Shown here one piece after another: positions 48,024-59,110 of a stretch of DNA of 64,000 nt. Position 1 is the stretch's first letter. The number at the start of each line of letters is the position of its first letter. A program made the translations under genes and the position numbers. Location: positions 45,740,492-45,804,491 of the forward strand of contig CM077600.1 of the NCBI GenBank assembly GCA_039654915.1, given 5' to 3'. The DNA comes from Aquilaria yunnanensis. Taxonomy: Eukaryota; Streptophyta; Magnoliopsida; Malvales; Thymelaeaceae. The notes under the pieces are model-generated. The model was not told the DNA's origin. It did not search any database and worked only from the letters and a program-made list of their open reading frames with translations.

Positions 48024-49303
48024 TGATGAGTTGGCTAGACTTTTTTCCTTGGAACAACGAGCACAAAACACCTATAGAAGGAATTTGATAGCTCCGTAAT
48101 ACATCTCACTTGGTTGAATATATGTAGACTTAAGTTCAAGGACCTATTGATTGCTTGGAGTGCTTGAGAGCAATCTATAAGAATCGTTACTGATAGAATA
48201 TGCAAAGCTGAGGCTAGGGACAATGCACCAAGAATAGCATGAAGCTCTACTTCCAAGACAAATTTGCAATGCAGAATTAGAATATCTCGTTTAAGCCGTG
48301 AAAGGGCGTTGATTCCCAACCATATCCAAGGTACAGTACCTAAGCTGGAAGATTGTCACCACGCGCCATTAAAGACAAACATTTCTGGTCAATAAGTAAG
48401 GTTATGGTCCCTGGAAAAGCCCTAAGTATGACATAGAAGAATAGGAGAATTAAAAAAGAAAAAGGAGAACCGAAGTTAATCGTCCTTTGCCATCTTGAGT
48501 TGATCGAGCAAGTCATTCCACATAACAATGAAAGAGTGGACATGGAATAGGACATATTGAAAGATATATTCATTTTGACCTAACTAGATTATCCACAAAT
48601 TTGAGACCAAGAAACAAAGCCAATTAAAGGAACATAGATTTTGATTTGCTATTAAGGTAGCAAGCCAAGCCTTAAAAGAACCATATGTCGTAGAAGAAGG
48701 ACGATAAGAAAAAGAACCGCATATATTCTACATTACTGAACACTCTCAAAACAAGTGAAACATTGTCTCGGAGGAATCATGGCAATGGGATTAGAGGGAG
48801 TCCGATAATCCACTATGAGTAGCAAGATTAGTTGCTTTTAAGGGGGTATTAGAAAGACACTTCCAATTAAAAACATTGAACTTCTAAATAACTTGGGATG
48901 CCCAAATAGTCTTTAGAAGTTTTTAAAACTTTGGATGAGGTATGAGAAACAAAGTATTACATGCAGAGTTTAACAACAATGCTAACTTCTTTCAGATCTC
49001 CAAATTATATCCTTGTTTGATCGTAAACATCCTTGTAGCATTACCTAGCCATATGATAAAGTCTTTGTGAGCGATTATGGATAGGAACCAAAATAGTTAA
49101 AATCTGATCAATAACATTAGTAGGGAATAATTTATGGAGTAAATGGAACCATCAGTTATTCTGCTGAGAGTCATAAAGATCTAAGACCCAAAGTTGAGGA
49201 TCATACAATTGGTTATTTGAGAGTGCACATAGGTGAAATTAAGATATACCTAGAATCCAGGTATCTTCCCAGGCTCATATGGAAGCACCATCACCGATAT
49301 GTG
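48024..49303 (-). pseudogene. LINE ORF2 remnant, target of the LTR retrotransposon
   Basis: Reading the minus strand from 49300 downwards, broken frames give DFIIWLGNATRMFTIKQGYN, which fits the D.I.W....G.FTVK.AY block after the reverse transcriptase. Next comes a zf-RVT-like ETMFHLF.ECSVM, and finally an RNase H-like domain (48035-48319: FVLEVELHAILGALSLA, VTILIDCSQALQAIN, FVLVVPRKK). Multiple stops and frameshifts are present. The sequence is cut at 49304 by the left LTR. Confidence 0.75.
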
Positions 49304-50591
49304 TGTTGACACCCAATTTCGTCCGACTATTAAAAAAAAATTAATTAATTAAAAATTATTAACTAAAAAAATTAATTTAACAAAAATAATATATTATTAG
49401 TTTAGTGGGGGACATTTTTGTCATATGGTGTTAGTTAAAATATATATATAGGTATACATATATATCTGTATGTGTGTATTAGAAATATTAATTAATTATT
49501 AATTATTTCTTAACTAATTATTAATTAATTAAAAAAATTAAAAAAAATTAATTAAATTAAAATTAAAAAAACAGAAAATTCCTTCCCCAGCTGAGCCTTC
49601 CTGGGGAAAGGCTGGGATATTTTTAGAAGGCTCTAGGCCTCTATCATTGGAGAGAAAATCTTATCTTCTCTCCCTCTCAGAGGGGCTCTCTTCAGAAAAA
49701 AAAAAAAATTTCTCTCTTCTCTCTCACAGAGCTCTGGCTCTCTTCTCTCTCTGACGCTCAGCTGGAGCTCTCTCTCTCTCCCTCGAACGAAATTTTCTCT
49801 CAGCTCCTCCTTCTTCTTCTCTTCCCACTTTCTCCGCCATAACCATTTCCTCGCCCCACTGCCAACCCCTCCACCGTCAAACGCACAGCACTCCTACTCC
49901 GCCCTCCTCGCGCCGTCGGCCCGTCTCCCTGCCTTGTGCGCGGACGCGTCTCCCTTTGCTGCTGCCCCTCCGCCGTTCGCCGCATCTCCCTTGGTCGCCT
50001 CCCTGCTGCCCGACGCTTGCGCGCCCCTCCACTCCAGCTGATGCCACCACTGACTCCCAGCCCCTCCGTTCGTCCCTGTTGCCGTGCTCGCTCCGAGCCC
50101 CTCCATGCCTGGTCCATCCCCTGCTGGCCGCGCCCCCTCCACGCCGCGTAGTCGTCGAATCCATCGCGCCTCGCATCCCCTGCTGCTGTGCTCCTCTGCT
50201 GCGAAGAAGACGCGTTTCGTTTTTAAACTATTCACCAAGTCAAACTTTTGATTTTTTTTTGGGTAAAATCATTGTTTAATCCTTAGCTTTCTTTTTTTTA
50301 TTCATTTAAGTCACTAACATATTTTATCTTGCAGATTAGTCACTGACAGCAGCCTTTTTATTGTATGTTCTTTTCTTTGTTTTTATTTGTTATTATTGGC
50401 TTTCCCTTTCATTAAAATTTGATCATTGAATCGACATGGAAAATAATATAGGATTTTGATTTGATATGTATATTCATGTATATTTATTGGATTTTAGAAT
50501 AGTTTTATTTTTGTAATATATTAATCTGTATCAAATTATTGGTTAATTAATATTTAAATTTATTAGAAATCCGTCCTAAGATGGATCATCT

Positions 50592-51615
50592 ATCCATGTC
50601 CAGATGATTCGGTTAGAATCCATGGCTTGGATATTAATTGAAATTATCTAAAAAAAATAAAAATAAAAATAAAATAAAATTAAATAGCAAAAAAATCCAA
50701 TCGTGCACCGCCAACTACCTCAAAATCAAGGACCTTCTCGAGCTGCTCAACCAAACGATCGCCAAGAGGATCGAGAACAAGAGCGTCGAGTACGTCAGGA
50801 AATTCTTAACTGTCGAGAATGATTATACGCCGGAGAAGAAGGCCCGCCAGTCGCGACTTGCGTTTGTTTCTCGACTCAATCAAATTTTTGGGTAAAATTC
50901 TCATTTAGCCCTTGATTCTCTTTGTTTTTATTCATTTAAGTCATTAATGTTCTCCTATTTTGCATATTCATCACTGACAGTATTGTTTTATGTTTTTATT
51001 TCTTTTTTTTTTTTTTTTTTTTTTTTTGTTGTTGGTTTATTATTTCGAGAATTATGAATTAGTCTGTGATCAATATTATATAAAATTGCAATTTTAGGTT
51101 AGGTCAGATTTTTACCTATTTATTTGATTTTAATTTTAATAGTTAGCATAAATTTAAAACTCATGTTTACATAACGTATAAAAAAAAAAGGGGTCATATT
51201 TACGAGATTTAATTCTGAGCAGATTTTAATGAAAATTCAAGAATGAATTTAGAACTAGTAAATCAAAAATCTATATCCAGATGATTCGGTTAGAATCCAT
51301 GGTTTGGATATTAATTGATATTATTTAAAGCAAACAAAAAGCAAAAATTAAAAATCAAATAATGAAACCCAGATCGCAAATCGGCTCGTTATTGACCCAG
51401 TTATGAAAGTCCATAATTTCAGCATAATTTTAATTTTTACCCCTGCATTTATTTGATTTGTCTAATTGAGATCCTATGTTGTTCTAATTTGTAATATGGC
51501 CATTGGTTTATTGGCATTTATTTCCTTTTATGGATTTGTTTTGTTCAGCAAATTAAAGGCATAAATTCGTTTAGAAATTAACATTAAGCTTAGGCATAAT
51601 TAAACATAATTATTA

Positions 51616-51658
<43 letters not shown>

Positions 51659-52630
51659 ATGGAAGGTTATCCCTCCTATTCATTTCTTTAAAAAAAGTGG
51701 ATGGCCAAAAAAAGCCCCACTTTATTTATTTATATATCATCTTTTGATATTCTTTTGTTTACTTTATGTGTTTTCCCATTATCTATTTGAATGTGTTATT
51801 TAATTTATGCACCTTTTATTTTCTTAAATGGATGTTCAAAATAAATAAAAAAAAAAAGAAGAAAACCTCCACTTTATTTATTGTTATTTAATTTTTCTTT
51901 ATTTTATGGTTAAACTCATTTCATTTAAAGAAATTAGCCATAAAAAAATATATATGTAAAATAAATCTGAACCATGTTGTTAAGTAAAAAAAAAAAAAAA
52001 ATTTTTAGTTCATGGTATATTGGCTGGAAACTGTCTCGTGCCCGCTTTTGAGCTGCTTCACCTGGTGAAGAGGGTCTGGCTGAGTAACAACGCCCCGTAC
52101 CATGATCAAAGATTTTTATTTTTAAACTCTTTGATTCCTTTAAATTAACTTCTTATTAAATAAAAAATTAATTAATTTTTTTTTTTATTCTTTTATAAAT
52201 TGAGTAATTCTTTAAATAATAAATATCCTTCATTAAACAAGAAAAATCAGATAAGAAAAAGAAAAGAAAGATAAGAGAAAGATGAAAATCAAAAAGATAA
52301 AGAAAAGAAAAGAAAGAAAAGAATAATAAGATATAAAAAAAGAAAGATTTTTAAAATCATTAACAAATTTAATAAAAAAGACTTATAAGTTAAACTAATA
52401 ATTAATTCTATAATGAATAAGAATTAAATAATTAATTAACATTAAATTAACTTCCATATCCGGATGATCCGTCAGGATCTACGGTTTGGAAAATATCAAC
52501 CTTTTTTTTAACTAAATAAATTAAATAAATATAAAGATAAAAATCCATATTCACAAATATGGATAAAATTGTTTAAAATTTCACCAAAATTCCGTATCCA
52601 AATGACTCGGCAGAGTCCATGGTTCGGAAG
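50592..52630 (+). repeat. Four dispersed copies of a 35-40-bp motif in the LTR
   Basis: Copies near 50592, 51271, 52453 and 52589 follow the pattern TATCCAGATGATTCGG then AGAATCCATGGTTTGGA. The first two are nearly identical, the others diverged. Possibly a regulatory or structural element. Confidence 0.7.
50698..50895 (+). pseudogene. SKP1-like C-terminal fragment captured in the LTR
   Basis: The frame encodes SCTANYLKIKDLLELLNQTI, then AKRIENKSVEYVRKFLTVEN and DYTPEKKARQSRLAF. It aligns with the C-terminus of SKP1/ASK proteins (AANYL.IK.LLDL.CQTVA.MI..KTPEEIRK.F.I.NDFTPEEE...R...WAF), the region that binds F-box proteins. The DNA is far more GC-rich than the LTR around it. The N-terminal BTB/POZ-like part is missing and the terminal Trp is replaced by Leu, so it is a gene fragment. 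Whether it is translated from LTR transcripts is unknown. Confidence 0.75.
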
Positions 52631-52895
52631 TATAAAATTTTACCCGAATTAATTACCAAAATCCACATTTTTGACTAATTCAGTTAAAATATCTAAATTA
52701 ACTGAAATTTTTCTAAAAGCAAAGTAAAACAAAATTAAAATCAACTAAGGTGCCAATTTTGGGCGCTATAACAATATTGTTTTAGCGTAACCGTACTCCC
52801 GATCCCCGAACTCTCGCAGATCAATTTTAAGGTGACCAATCGACCTAAGAAAACTGATTGGTGGCGACTCCCGAAAACCCGACGTTGCCACAGCT

Positions 52896-52913
52896 TGGCG
52901 ACTCCACTGGGGA
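52896..52913 (+). promoter_or_regulatory. Primer-binding site
   Basis: TGGCGACTCCACTGGGGA begins three bases after the proposed LTR end (CCACA). This string is the usual primer-binding site of plant Tat/Ogre-type elements, primed by tRNA-Arg. Confidence 0.75.
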
Positions 52914-54111
52914 CTCCACGTTAGTGAGTCGAGCCTAAAGTTGATTTGTTTTGATTTACTTTGCTTATTATGTGGATTTATATGTTATATTTACTTATTC
53001 TAAACATGCATAATGCATTCACAATATGAAGCTCTATACCCGAGCTTCCTTAAATCAAACACGATTCTTTCTAAGCGGAATTGGTGTTGCTGTCCTTGTG
53101 AGGCCACGGTCTCCAAGCCTTCACCGGTTTCAAAGTAGCAAAGTAGTGTATTGCCTTCTGAGACGGTTAGTCTCTGCATGGGCCCACGAAAAGCTACGAC
53201 TCGAATTAATCCATTCCTTACATTAACCCTAGAGGGTAAGGAATCGGGCCGTCACTATGATTTAGTGACGGGATTCGGGAACTATCCCTTGCCTTTTTGA
53301 TAAGCTACCTTATGCATATAGAACTCCCCACTTAACCATAGAACTGACCATAGAATTTCTACCATTTTACCAACGCCATAAGCACGTCCTTGTTATGCTA
53401 TGTTGTTGCTCTACACTTTTATTTTCTTCGTGTCTTATATTTATGGTTTTAATTCATTTTTCCATAATACTTCATGAGTTGTTAATTGCTATTTAACTTA
53501 TTAATAACCTTATCTTTCTTGTGCAATTATTCTTCATGCATCAAAACCACGCATCAAATTATGCTAACTTTTTGGTCTTTATAATGACAACTAAAAGTTT
53601 TGAAGTTCTACGATAATGGATAAGCAAACTCACTCATTGCATGCATTCCATTACATTAATCACGTGCATATAAAGTATGATAAAAATAATCTTATTGCAT
53701 GCATTCCATTACATCAATCACACGCATATAAAATCTGATAAAAATAATCTCATTGCATGCATTCCATTACATTAATCACATGCATATAAAATCTGATAAA
53801 AATAATCTCATTGCATGCATTCCATTACATTAATCACGTGCATATAAAGTCTGATAAAAACATAATCTCATTTTATATTGCATGCATCCATTACATCAAT
53901 CACACGCATATAAAATCTGATAAAAATAATCTCATTGCATGCATTCCATTACATCAATCACGTGCATATAAATTTTGATAAAAACATAATCTCATTGCAT
54001 GCATCCATCACATCAATCATATACGCATAGAATCTAATAAAATAAATATTCCTTTAAAAAGGTAAAATTGGACCTCAACACCGATATTCAACTCGGCTCC
54101 AAACAAGACTA
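52914..54111 (+). other. Retrotransposon leader
   Basis: Non-coding sequence between primer-binding site and gag. Short frames here (for example 53026-53226) are not supported. Confidence 0.6.
53634..54050 (+). repeat. Tandem array of about seven 58-bp units in the leader
   Basis: Units begin ATTGCATGCATTCCATTACA and contain AATCACGTGCATATAAA and TGATAAAAATAATCT; starts near 53636, 53694, 53752, 53810, 53878, 53935 and 53993. Each has the palindrome TGCATGCA and most have a CACGTGCA or CACACGCA site. Confidence 0.9.
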
Positions 54112-55863
54112 ATGGCAGAACAAACTGAAGGACGTTTCATAGATATAGAGTCCAAGATTGAAAGTATGGCAGAACAAATGAGACAATTGATGGAAATAAT
54201 CAAAGGGAAAGCAACTCAAGTTCCCATCAAAGAAGCACAAGATCCCACTTATACTCCGGGATTCACCCCACAACGAGTCTCAGTCCAAGAAAACCTGTTT
54301 CAGGAACCAGGACAGTCTGCTAGTGTTCACTTGAAACAAGACACTGTGTATGAAGAGAAGAAGACACCACCAAAGGAAGAAGGAGAATCTCAAAAACTCG
54401 AAACAATAGAGAAGAGACTGCGAGCCATTGAAGGAGGTAATATATTCGGATCTCTCTCAGTGGATGACCTCTGCTTAGTGCCAGACGTCATAATCCCTTC
54501 GGACTTTAAAGTACCGGATTTCGTAAAATACGATGGAACGAGTGATCCCATCACTCACATCACACTGTTCCTAAGGAGACTACAACCACTCACAAAAGAT
54601 GAAAAGGTGTGGATTGCACTTTTTCAGGAAAGTCTCACAAAATCAGCATTGCAGTGGTATCTAAGTCAAGGACCAAGAAACATCAAAACTTGGAATGACC
54701 TTGCTCAGGCCTTCATCGGCAACTATAAACATGTTATGGACTTGGCTCCGGATCGCCAAACTCTCCAAAACATGGAGAAGAAAAAGCCAGAAACTTTCAA
54801 GGAATATGCTCAACGGTGGAGGGACTTAGCTGCACAAGTTCAGCCACCCATAACAGAAAAAGAAATGGTCACTTTGTTTGTCCAGACACTGAAATACCCA
54901 TATTATGACAAACTCATTGGCAATTCGGCAACTAATTTCTCCGATGTTGTCATGTCTGGAGAAAGGATCGAGCATGGGATTAGGACTGGGAAGATTGCTG
55001 AGTCTTTTAGTGATCCTATGAAAAGAGGAGGACCATCCAGAACAAAAGATGAAGAAGTACAACAAATAGGACGCGAAAGAGGGATTCCCCTCGTAGGTAC
55101 TGTGGCTACCGGTCCTCGCCTATCCTATTCTGCCAAAATGCCCAATTATTATCCTACCAATAGGCCCAATGACTATCCTCCCAATATGCCCAATGATTAT
55201 CCTTCCAATAGGCCTAATGATTATCCTCCCAATAGGCCCAACAATTATCCTCTCAACAGGCCTAATCAGTTACGGCCACCTGTTCCGACTCCTCCAGTAC
55301 CCACACAAAAACCAAAAGAAGTTTTTGCACCAATTCCCATGACTTACACTGAGTTGTATCCAAAACTCATAGAAAGTCAACTTATCCGTCCAATTCCTAC
55401 AATTCCATTTGGACCCCCATATCCAACGTGGTATGACCCCAACATAACTTGCCCATATCATGATGGCGTTCCAGGCCATGGCTTGGAAAATTGCACAGCA
55501 TTGAAACGTATAGTCCAACAATTAATCGAATCAAAGTGGTTGGACTTTTCCGATGAACCGAACGTCACTCACAATCCATTGCCGCCTCGTCAAGAAAAAC
55601 CAGTCAATATGATAGAAGAACACCGGCTGATGAAAAAGTCAGTCAATGATATCATAACCCCTCTTAAGCATGTATATTCATGCCTTGTGAAAGAAGGGAT
55701 TATCATGGGAAAGCCTTCTTTTGGACATGAAGAAGTTGAAGATGAGGAATGGTGCAACTTTCATGACAGTAAGAGTCATTCTATCCAAGAATGCTCAGAA
55801 TTCCGTAAGAATCTGCAAAGACTCATAGACTCATCCCAACTTATCGTTTTTATGATGATGTGA
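54112..55863 (+). CDS. gag: gag of a Ty3-type retrotransposon, frameshifted near its end
   Basis: This is a 583-codon frame. An N-terminal coiled coil (residues 1-40) and a charged linker are followed by the capsid-like Retrotrans_gag region (about 130-300): VPDFVKYDGTSDPITHITLF, LTKSALQWYLSQ, TWNDLAQAFIGNY and ETFKEYAQRWRDLAAQ. A Pro/Asn-rich stretch at about 345-385 has seven-residue repeats of the type PNDYPPNR. Two zinc-knuckle-like motifs follow: C-x2-H-x5-H-x4-C (CPYHDGVPGHGLENC) and C-x2-H-x4-H-x4-C (CNFHDSKSHSIQEC). The frame ends at 55863, but the -1 frame continues from about 55840 (FYDDVNVIIKEQEVNA) to a stop at 56001. This indicates a one-base indel, or less likely programmed frameshifting. 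No protease or reverse transcriptase follows. The assigned ATG is the first in frame after the leader repeats. Confidence 0.85.
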   Translation: MAEQTEGRFIDIESKIESMAEQMRQLMEIIKGKATQVPIKEAQDPTYTPGFTPQRVSVQENLFQEPGQSASVHLKQDTVYEEKKTPPKEEGESQKLETIEKRLRAIEGGNIFGSLSVDDLCLVPDVIIPSDFKVPDFVKYDGTSDPITHITLFLRRLQPLTKDEKVWIALFQESLTKSALQWYLSQGPRNIKTWNDLAQAFIGNYKHVMDLAPDRQTLQNMEKKKPETFKEYAQRWRDLAAQVQPPITEKEMVTLFVQTLKYPYYDKLIGNSATNFSDVVMSGERIEHGIRTGKIAESFSDPMKRGGPSRTKDEEVQQIGRERGIPLVGTVATGPRLSYSAKMPNYYPTNRPNDYPPNMPNDYPSNRPNDYPPNRPNNYPLNRPNQLRPPVPTPPVPTQKPKEVFAPIPMTYTELYPKLIESQLIRPIPTIPFGPPYPTWYDPNITCPYHDGVPGHGLENCTALKRIVQQLIESKWLDFSDEPNVTHNPLPPRQEKPVNMIEEHRLMKKSVNDIITPLKHVYSCLVKEGIIMGKPSFGHEEVEDEEWCNFHDSKSHSIQECSEFRKNLQRLIDSSQLIVFMMM

Positions 55864-56779
55864 ATGTGATCATTAAAGAACAAGAAGTCAATGCTATACC
55901 AATCTCAAAACCTACTCTTAAGCCGTCAAGTCCCAAGGCCATTCCTCTACAAATCAAACAAAACCGAGGTCAAGCTGCTAGGCCCGATGTGATTGGTAAT
56001 TGAAAGTGAAGATTTTGAGCTGGAATTACATTGATTTTGGAAGGGCTCCAAGTCAGATCTGACCTAACAGTCCGCATACATTTTCGAATGACAGGGAATC
56101 CTTTGAATAAACTTGTATCTTTGAAAGCTTGCAAAAGTAATCTAATAGTAAAAATCTCCTAGATTTAGTCCAGAATCTAGGGTGTAGTCTTTGTTAGATG
56201 GACACCTGGTATTCTTTCTGGTACAACAAAAAATGTAATGCGTGCATTCTACTACTTTCCATTTTTACACTCTTTGCCATTATACTATCTATTATTGCCA
56301 TCACACTTTACTTTTTGACAACTGGTAATTCTTTTTGTTCTCTAACAAAAAGATGTTACGTGTACATTATACCACTTTTTAATTCCATTATTACATCTAC
56401 ATATTATACCAATTTTTACCAAAAATTCAATTATTACACCTACACATTCTATCACTTCTTACCAAAAATTCTGTTTTTACATCCATCTCTCACTCCTTTC
56501 CATTATACTATCCATTATTGCTATCATACTTTGCTTTCTAAATGATACTACTCGTGGGTGAAAATAAAAAGTTGAGAAAAATTTGATAGTAATGATCTTG
56601 AAAGTGCTGCCAAATCTAGTAAGAAGGATTTCATATGTTGCACCTCAACCCTCAAAAAGAATTCACAGTGGTTATCAACATCCTTACAAGGAGTCCGGGA
56701 TTAACTTCCAAAGAAGTTAGCTCTCATATTAAATGACTTCAGTGGCCTCCCAATTCTCACAAATGCTCAATACAAAAAA

Positions 56780-57118
56780 AAATTCTCAGTTTTCCATAAC
56801 ACAAATTCCAACAAAGGAAAGAAGTTCCTCCCTTCCATCAAAAGCCATTAAAGAGAAAATCCAAACAAGAAAAAAAATCCAAAAAAAAAAAAAAAAAAAG
56901 AGAGACTGAGAAGCAAATAAAGCCACTTGAGTCATCTCACTTCAAGAAGGCTATGATCTCGGTTCTCCATAACACAAACTCCAAAAAAAAAAAAAAAGGG
57001 AAAAAGTTCATCCCTTCCATCAAAAAGCCAACAAGGGAAAATTCAAAACCAAAAAGAACTGAGAACAAGCACGAGCAAGCAAGGCCACTTGAGTCATCTC
57101 ACTTCAAGAGAGTTATCA
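56780..57118 (+). repeat. Tandem duplication of about 170 bp
   Basis: Both units read from ttctccataacacaaa(c/t)tcc through cccttccatcaaaa to gccacttgagtcatctcact. Confidence 0.75.
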
Positions 57119-57431
57119 AGTATGTTATCACCATAGCTCACACAAAAAAACAAAAAAACAAAAAAAAAAAAAGAGGAAAAAGGGCTCAAACTAGAAAAAA
57201 AAAAAAAAAAAAAAAAGAAAAAAAGTGAGCTATGGATTCTAGACTGAAAACCTGCAAAGGCGGTTTAGAACACAAAAGCAACCCTCAAACCAAGCATGCA
57301 TAAAGATCACAATAGTTGGGGGGCAACAGATGAGGTCTAACTTTCTGGAAAGAGTGGCAAGTTTGAGGTCATCACTATTGAGTTTTTCACCATAATCAAA
57401 TTTGCTCACGAGTAGTATTAAAAGACCCTTC

Positions 57432-57597
57432 TTTCACACCACTCAAACTTAACTTTATTCAGACCTAATATTTACCTCTTAATATCATTCTCATTCAGCT
57501 AAAAGACTGCCACAAAAAAAAAAACATTCAAACTTAACTTTCCTCACACCTAACATTTACCTCTCGATATCATCCTCATTCAGTTAAAAGGCTATTA
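57432..57597 (+). repeat. Tandem duplication of about 95 bp
   Basis: Units start at actcaaacttaactttattc and attcaaacttaactttcctc and end cattcagctaaaagact / cattcagttaaaaggct. Confidence 0.7.
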
Positions 57598-58616
57598 TTG
57601 TGAATCATGTTTCTACCTTATTGCCTTGCACAGTTTATGTCTTCGAGTTGGAAAGGGAAGAATGACAGGACATTTTAATTGAAAACAAAGACCGTAAATT
57701 ACTTTGTCAAGCTTTGAAAATTGATGAAAGTTTTTCTTTAAGGCCAAACCATTATTCATTAATGTATGTAGACTTAAAAGTAAGGAGATAGCTTGAGTCT
57801 TTCTTTAATAAGATGTGGTTCTTGTAAGAGAAATTTACGATCAAGTGCCATCACAAAAGTCTAGAAATCCTCAACCTTCTGTTAAATCAAAGGCGAGATG
57901 ATATCTCTTTTCACATAAACACCATAATCAAGGGGGCAAAGTAGTCTCTACTAAGCGCAAGAAAAGTACTGCCAAGAAAGAAGCTCAATAGACAAGGGGG
58001 CAAGTCTTATGGATCAGAACCTGAGTCTAAGGAAGAGCAATCATTCGGACTGTAACATGGGGGTAAACAAGTGTCCGCACGGCCAGAAGAAAATGGGCAA
58101 AGCAGACATTGAAAGTAAAGCCTTTGATGGTATCAAATCCATGACAATGGATGAGTACCCGAAAGAGATATAAATTATGAGGCGGGCCAACTTTAAAGAA
58201 ATTGAGGCCAAAATTCAAGAACAAGTCAAAGAAAGGGGATTTTGAAAAGAGTTGGGCTTTTGAGGCAGTGAACAAAAGCTGGAAAGCATAAAGAGATTCA
58301 ATGATAGTCCAAGAAGGCAATTATAAAGAGGATCCAGTAAAGCAAAGATATGAAGAACTAGATCAATCCAAGAAAAATAAAAAATAAAAAAATAAATATA
58401 AATAAAAATAAAAAAAAACCATCAATTACACATGCTTTGCATTCATGCATTTCACATCATGCATGCATGATTTTTACACGATAGGAATCAAATGGGAAAC
58501 ACATCCACCGCACCGTTACAGCAGTATAAGCTGAGATCTCAATAATATCAGCTCTTACCAATCTATCACTGGATACACAGCTAATATGCAGGACCAACCC
58601 GCATCAGGAATTCAAG

Positions 58617-58950
58617 GATAAGGTAGACAATATGTCAAAAGCCTGGCAATTGATTCAATAATCGAGACTACACCTGGAAGGACAGGATTGACATCAGCTA
58701 GTAGTATCCAAAATAAGAGATAGCTATAGCCAAGGATAAGGCAGATATCAAAAAGGATAAAGTAGACAATATTGTCAAAAGCTTGGCAATTGATTCAATA
58801 ATCGAGGCTACACCTGAAAGGACAGGATTGATGCCAGCTTAGCAGCATCCAAGATAAGAGATAGCTGTGGTCAAAGATAAGGCAGACATCAAGAAATATT
58901 GTCGTTGAAACTTTGTCAAAAGCGGACAATGGATTCAATAATCGAGGACT
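58617..58950 (+). repeat. Tandem repeat of about 140-bp units
   Basis: Two full units and a partial third share ggataaggtagacaatat, tcaaaagcctggcaattgat, tcaataatcgag, acctggaaggacaggattga and ataagagatagct. Confidence 0.8.
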
Positions 58951-59110
58951 GGATCAACGGATAAAAAAAAAATATCTATCAAAATGAAGTAGGATCTACT
59001 TTTCCGGTTAAACGGCGGATACGGTACTCCGTGACTCTCAAGTCGGTTCTCTCAGTTGCCCATAATAACTGATTCCTTCACCCCTTCTTTCTTTTACTTC
59101 CTCCTAGAAA

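Larger units (their letters stand above)
49304..52892 (+). repeat. Left LTR (about 3.6 kb)
   Basis: It starts TGTTGACACCCAATTTCG and ends GACGTTGCCACA just before the primer-binding site. It contains an AT-rich start, a CT/GC-rich block at 49570-50220 that may include captured host sequence, a SKP1-like fragment, and AT-rich remainder. Two blocks that begin gggtaaaat and continue ttcatttaagtca...cactgacag (50259 and 50888) show an internal duplication of about 630 bp. The 3' boundary is placed by the primer-binding site; TATAACA at about 52765 is an alternative but too far from it. Confidence 0.65.
56004..59110 (+). other. Non-coding region where pol would be expected
   Basis: No protease, reverse transcriptase, RNase H or integrase motif is visible on either strand. 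The sequence holds poly(A)-rich stretches (56880, 56980, 57150-57225), three tandem repeat zones and no supported ORF. The last 150 bp before 59111 would be the promoter of the first cassette gene; I see no TATA box there. Confidence 0.6.

Noticed and set aside
49800..50279. Several overlapping frames of 70-115 codons on both strands
   Set aside because: They are a consequence of the GC-rich, stop-poor block in the LTR; no frame has domain features or codon bias.
52740..52770. LTR end at GGGCGCTATAACA
   Set aside because: It would leave the primer-binding site about 130 bp away; CCACA at 52892 is three bases from it.
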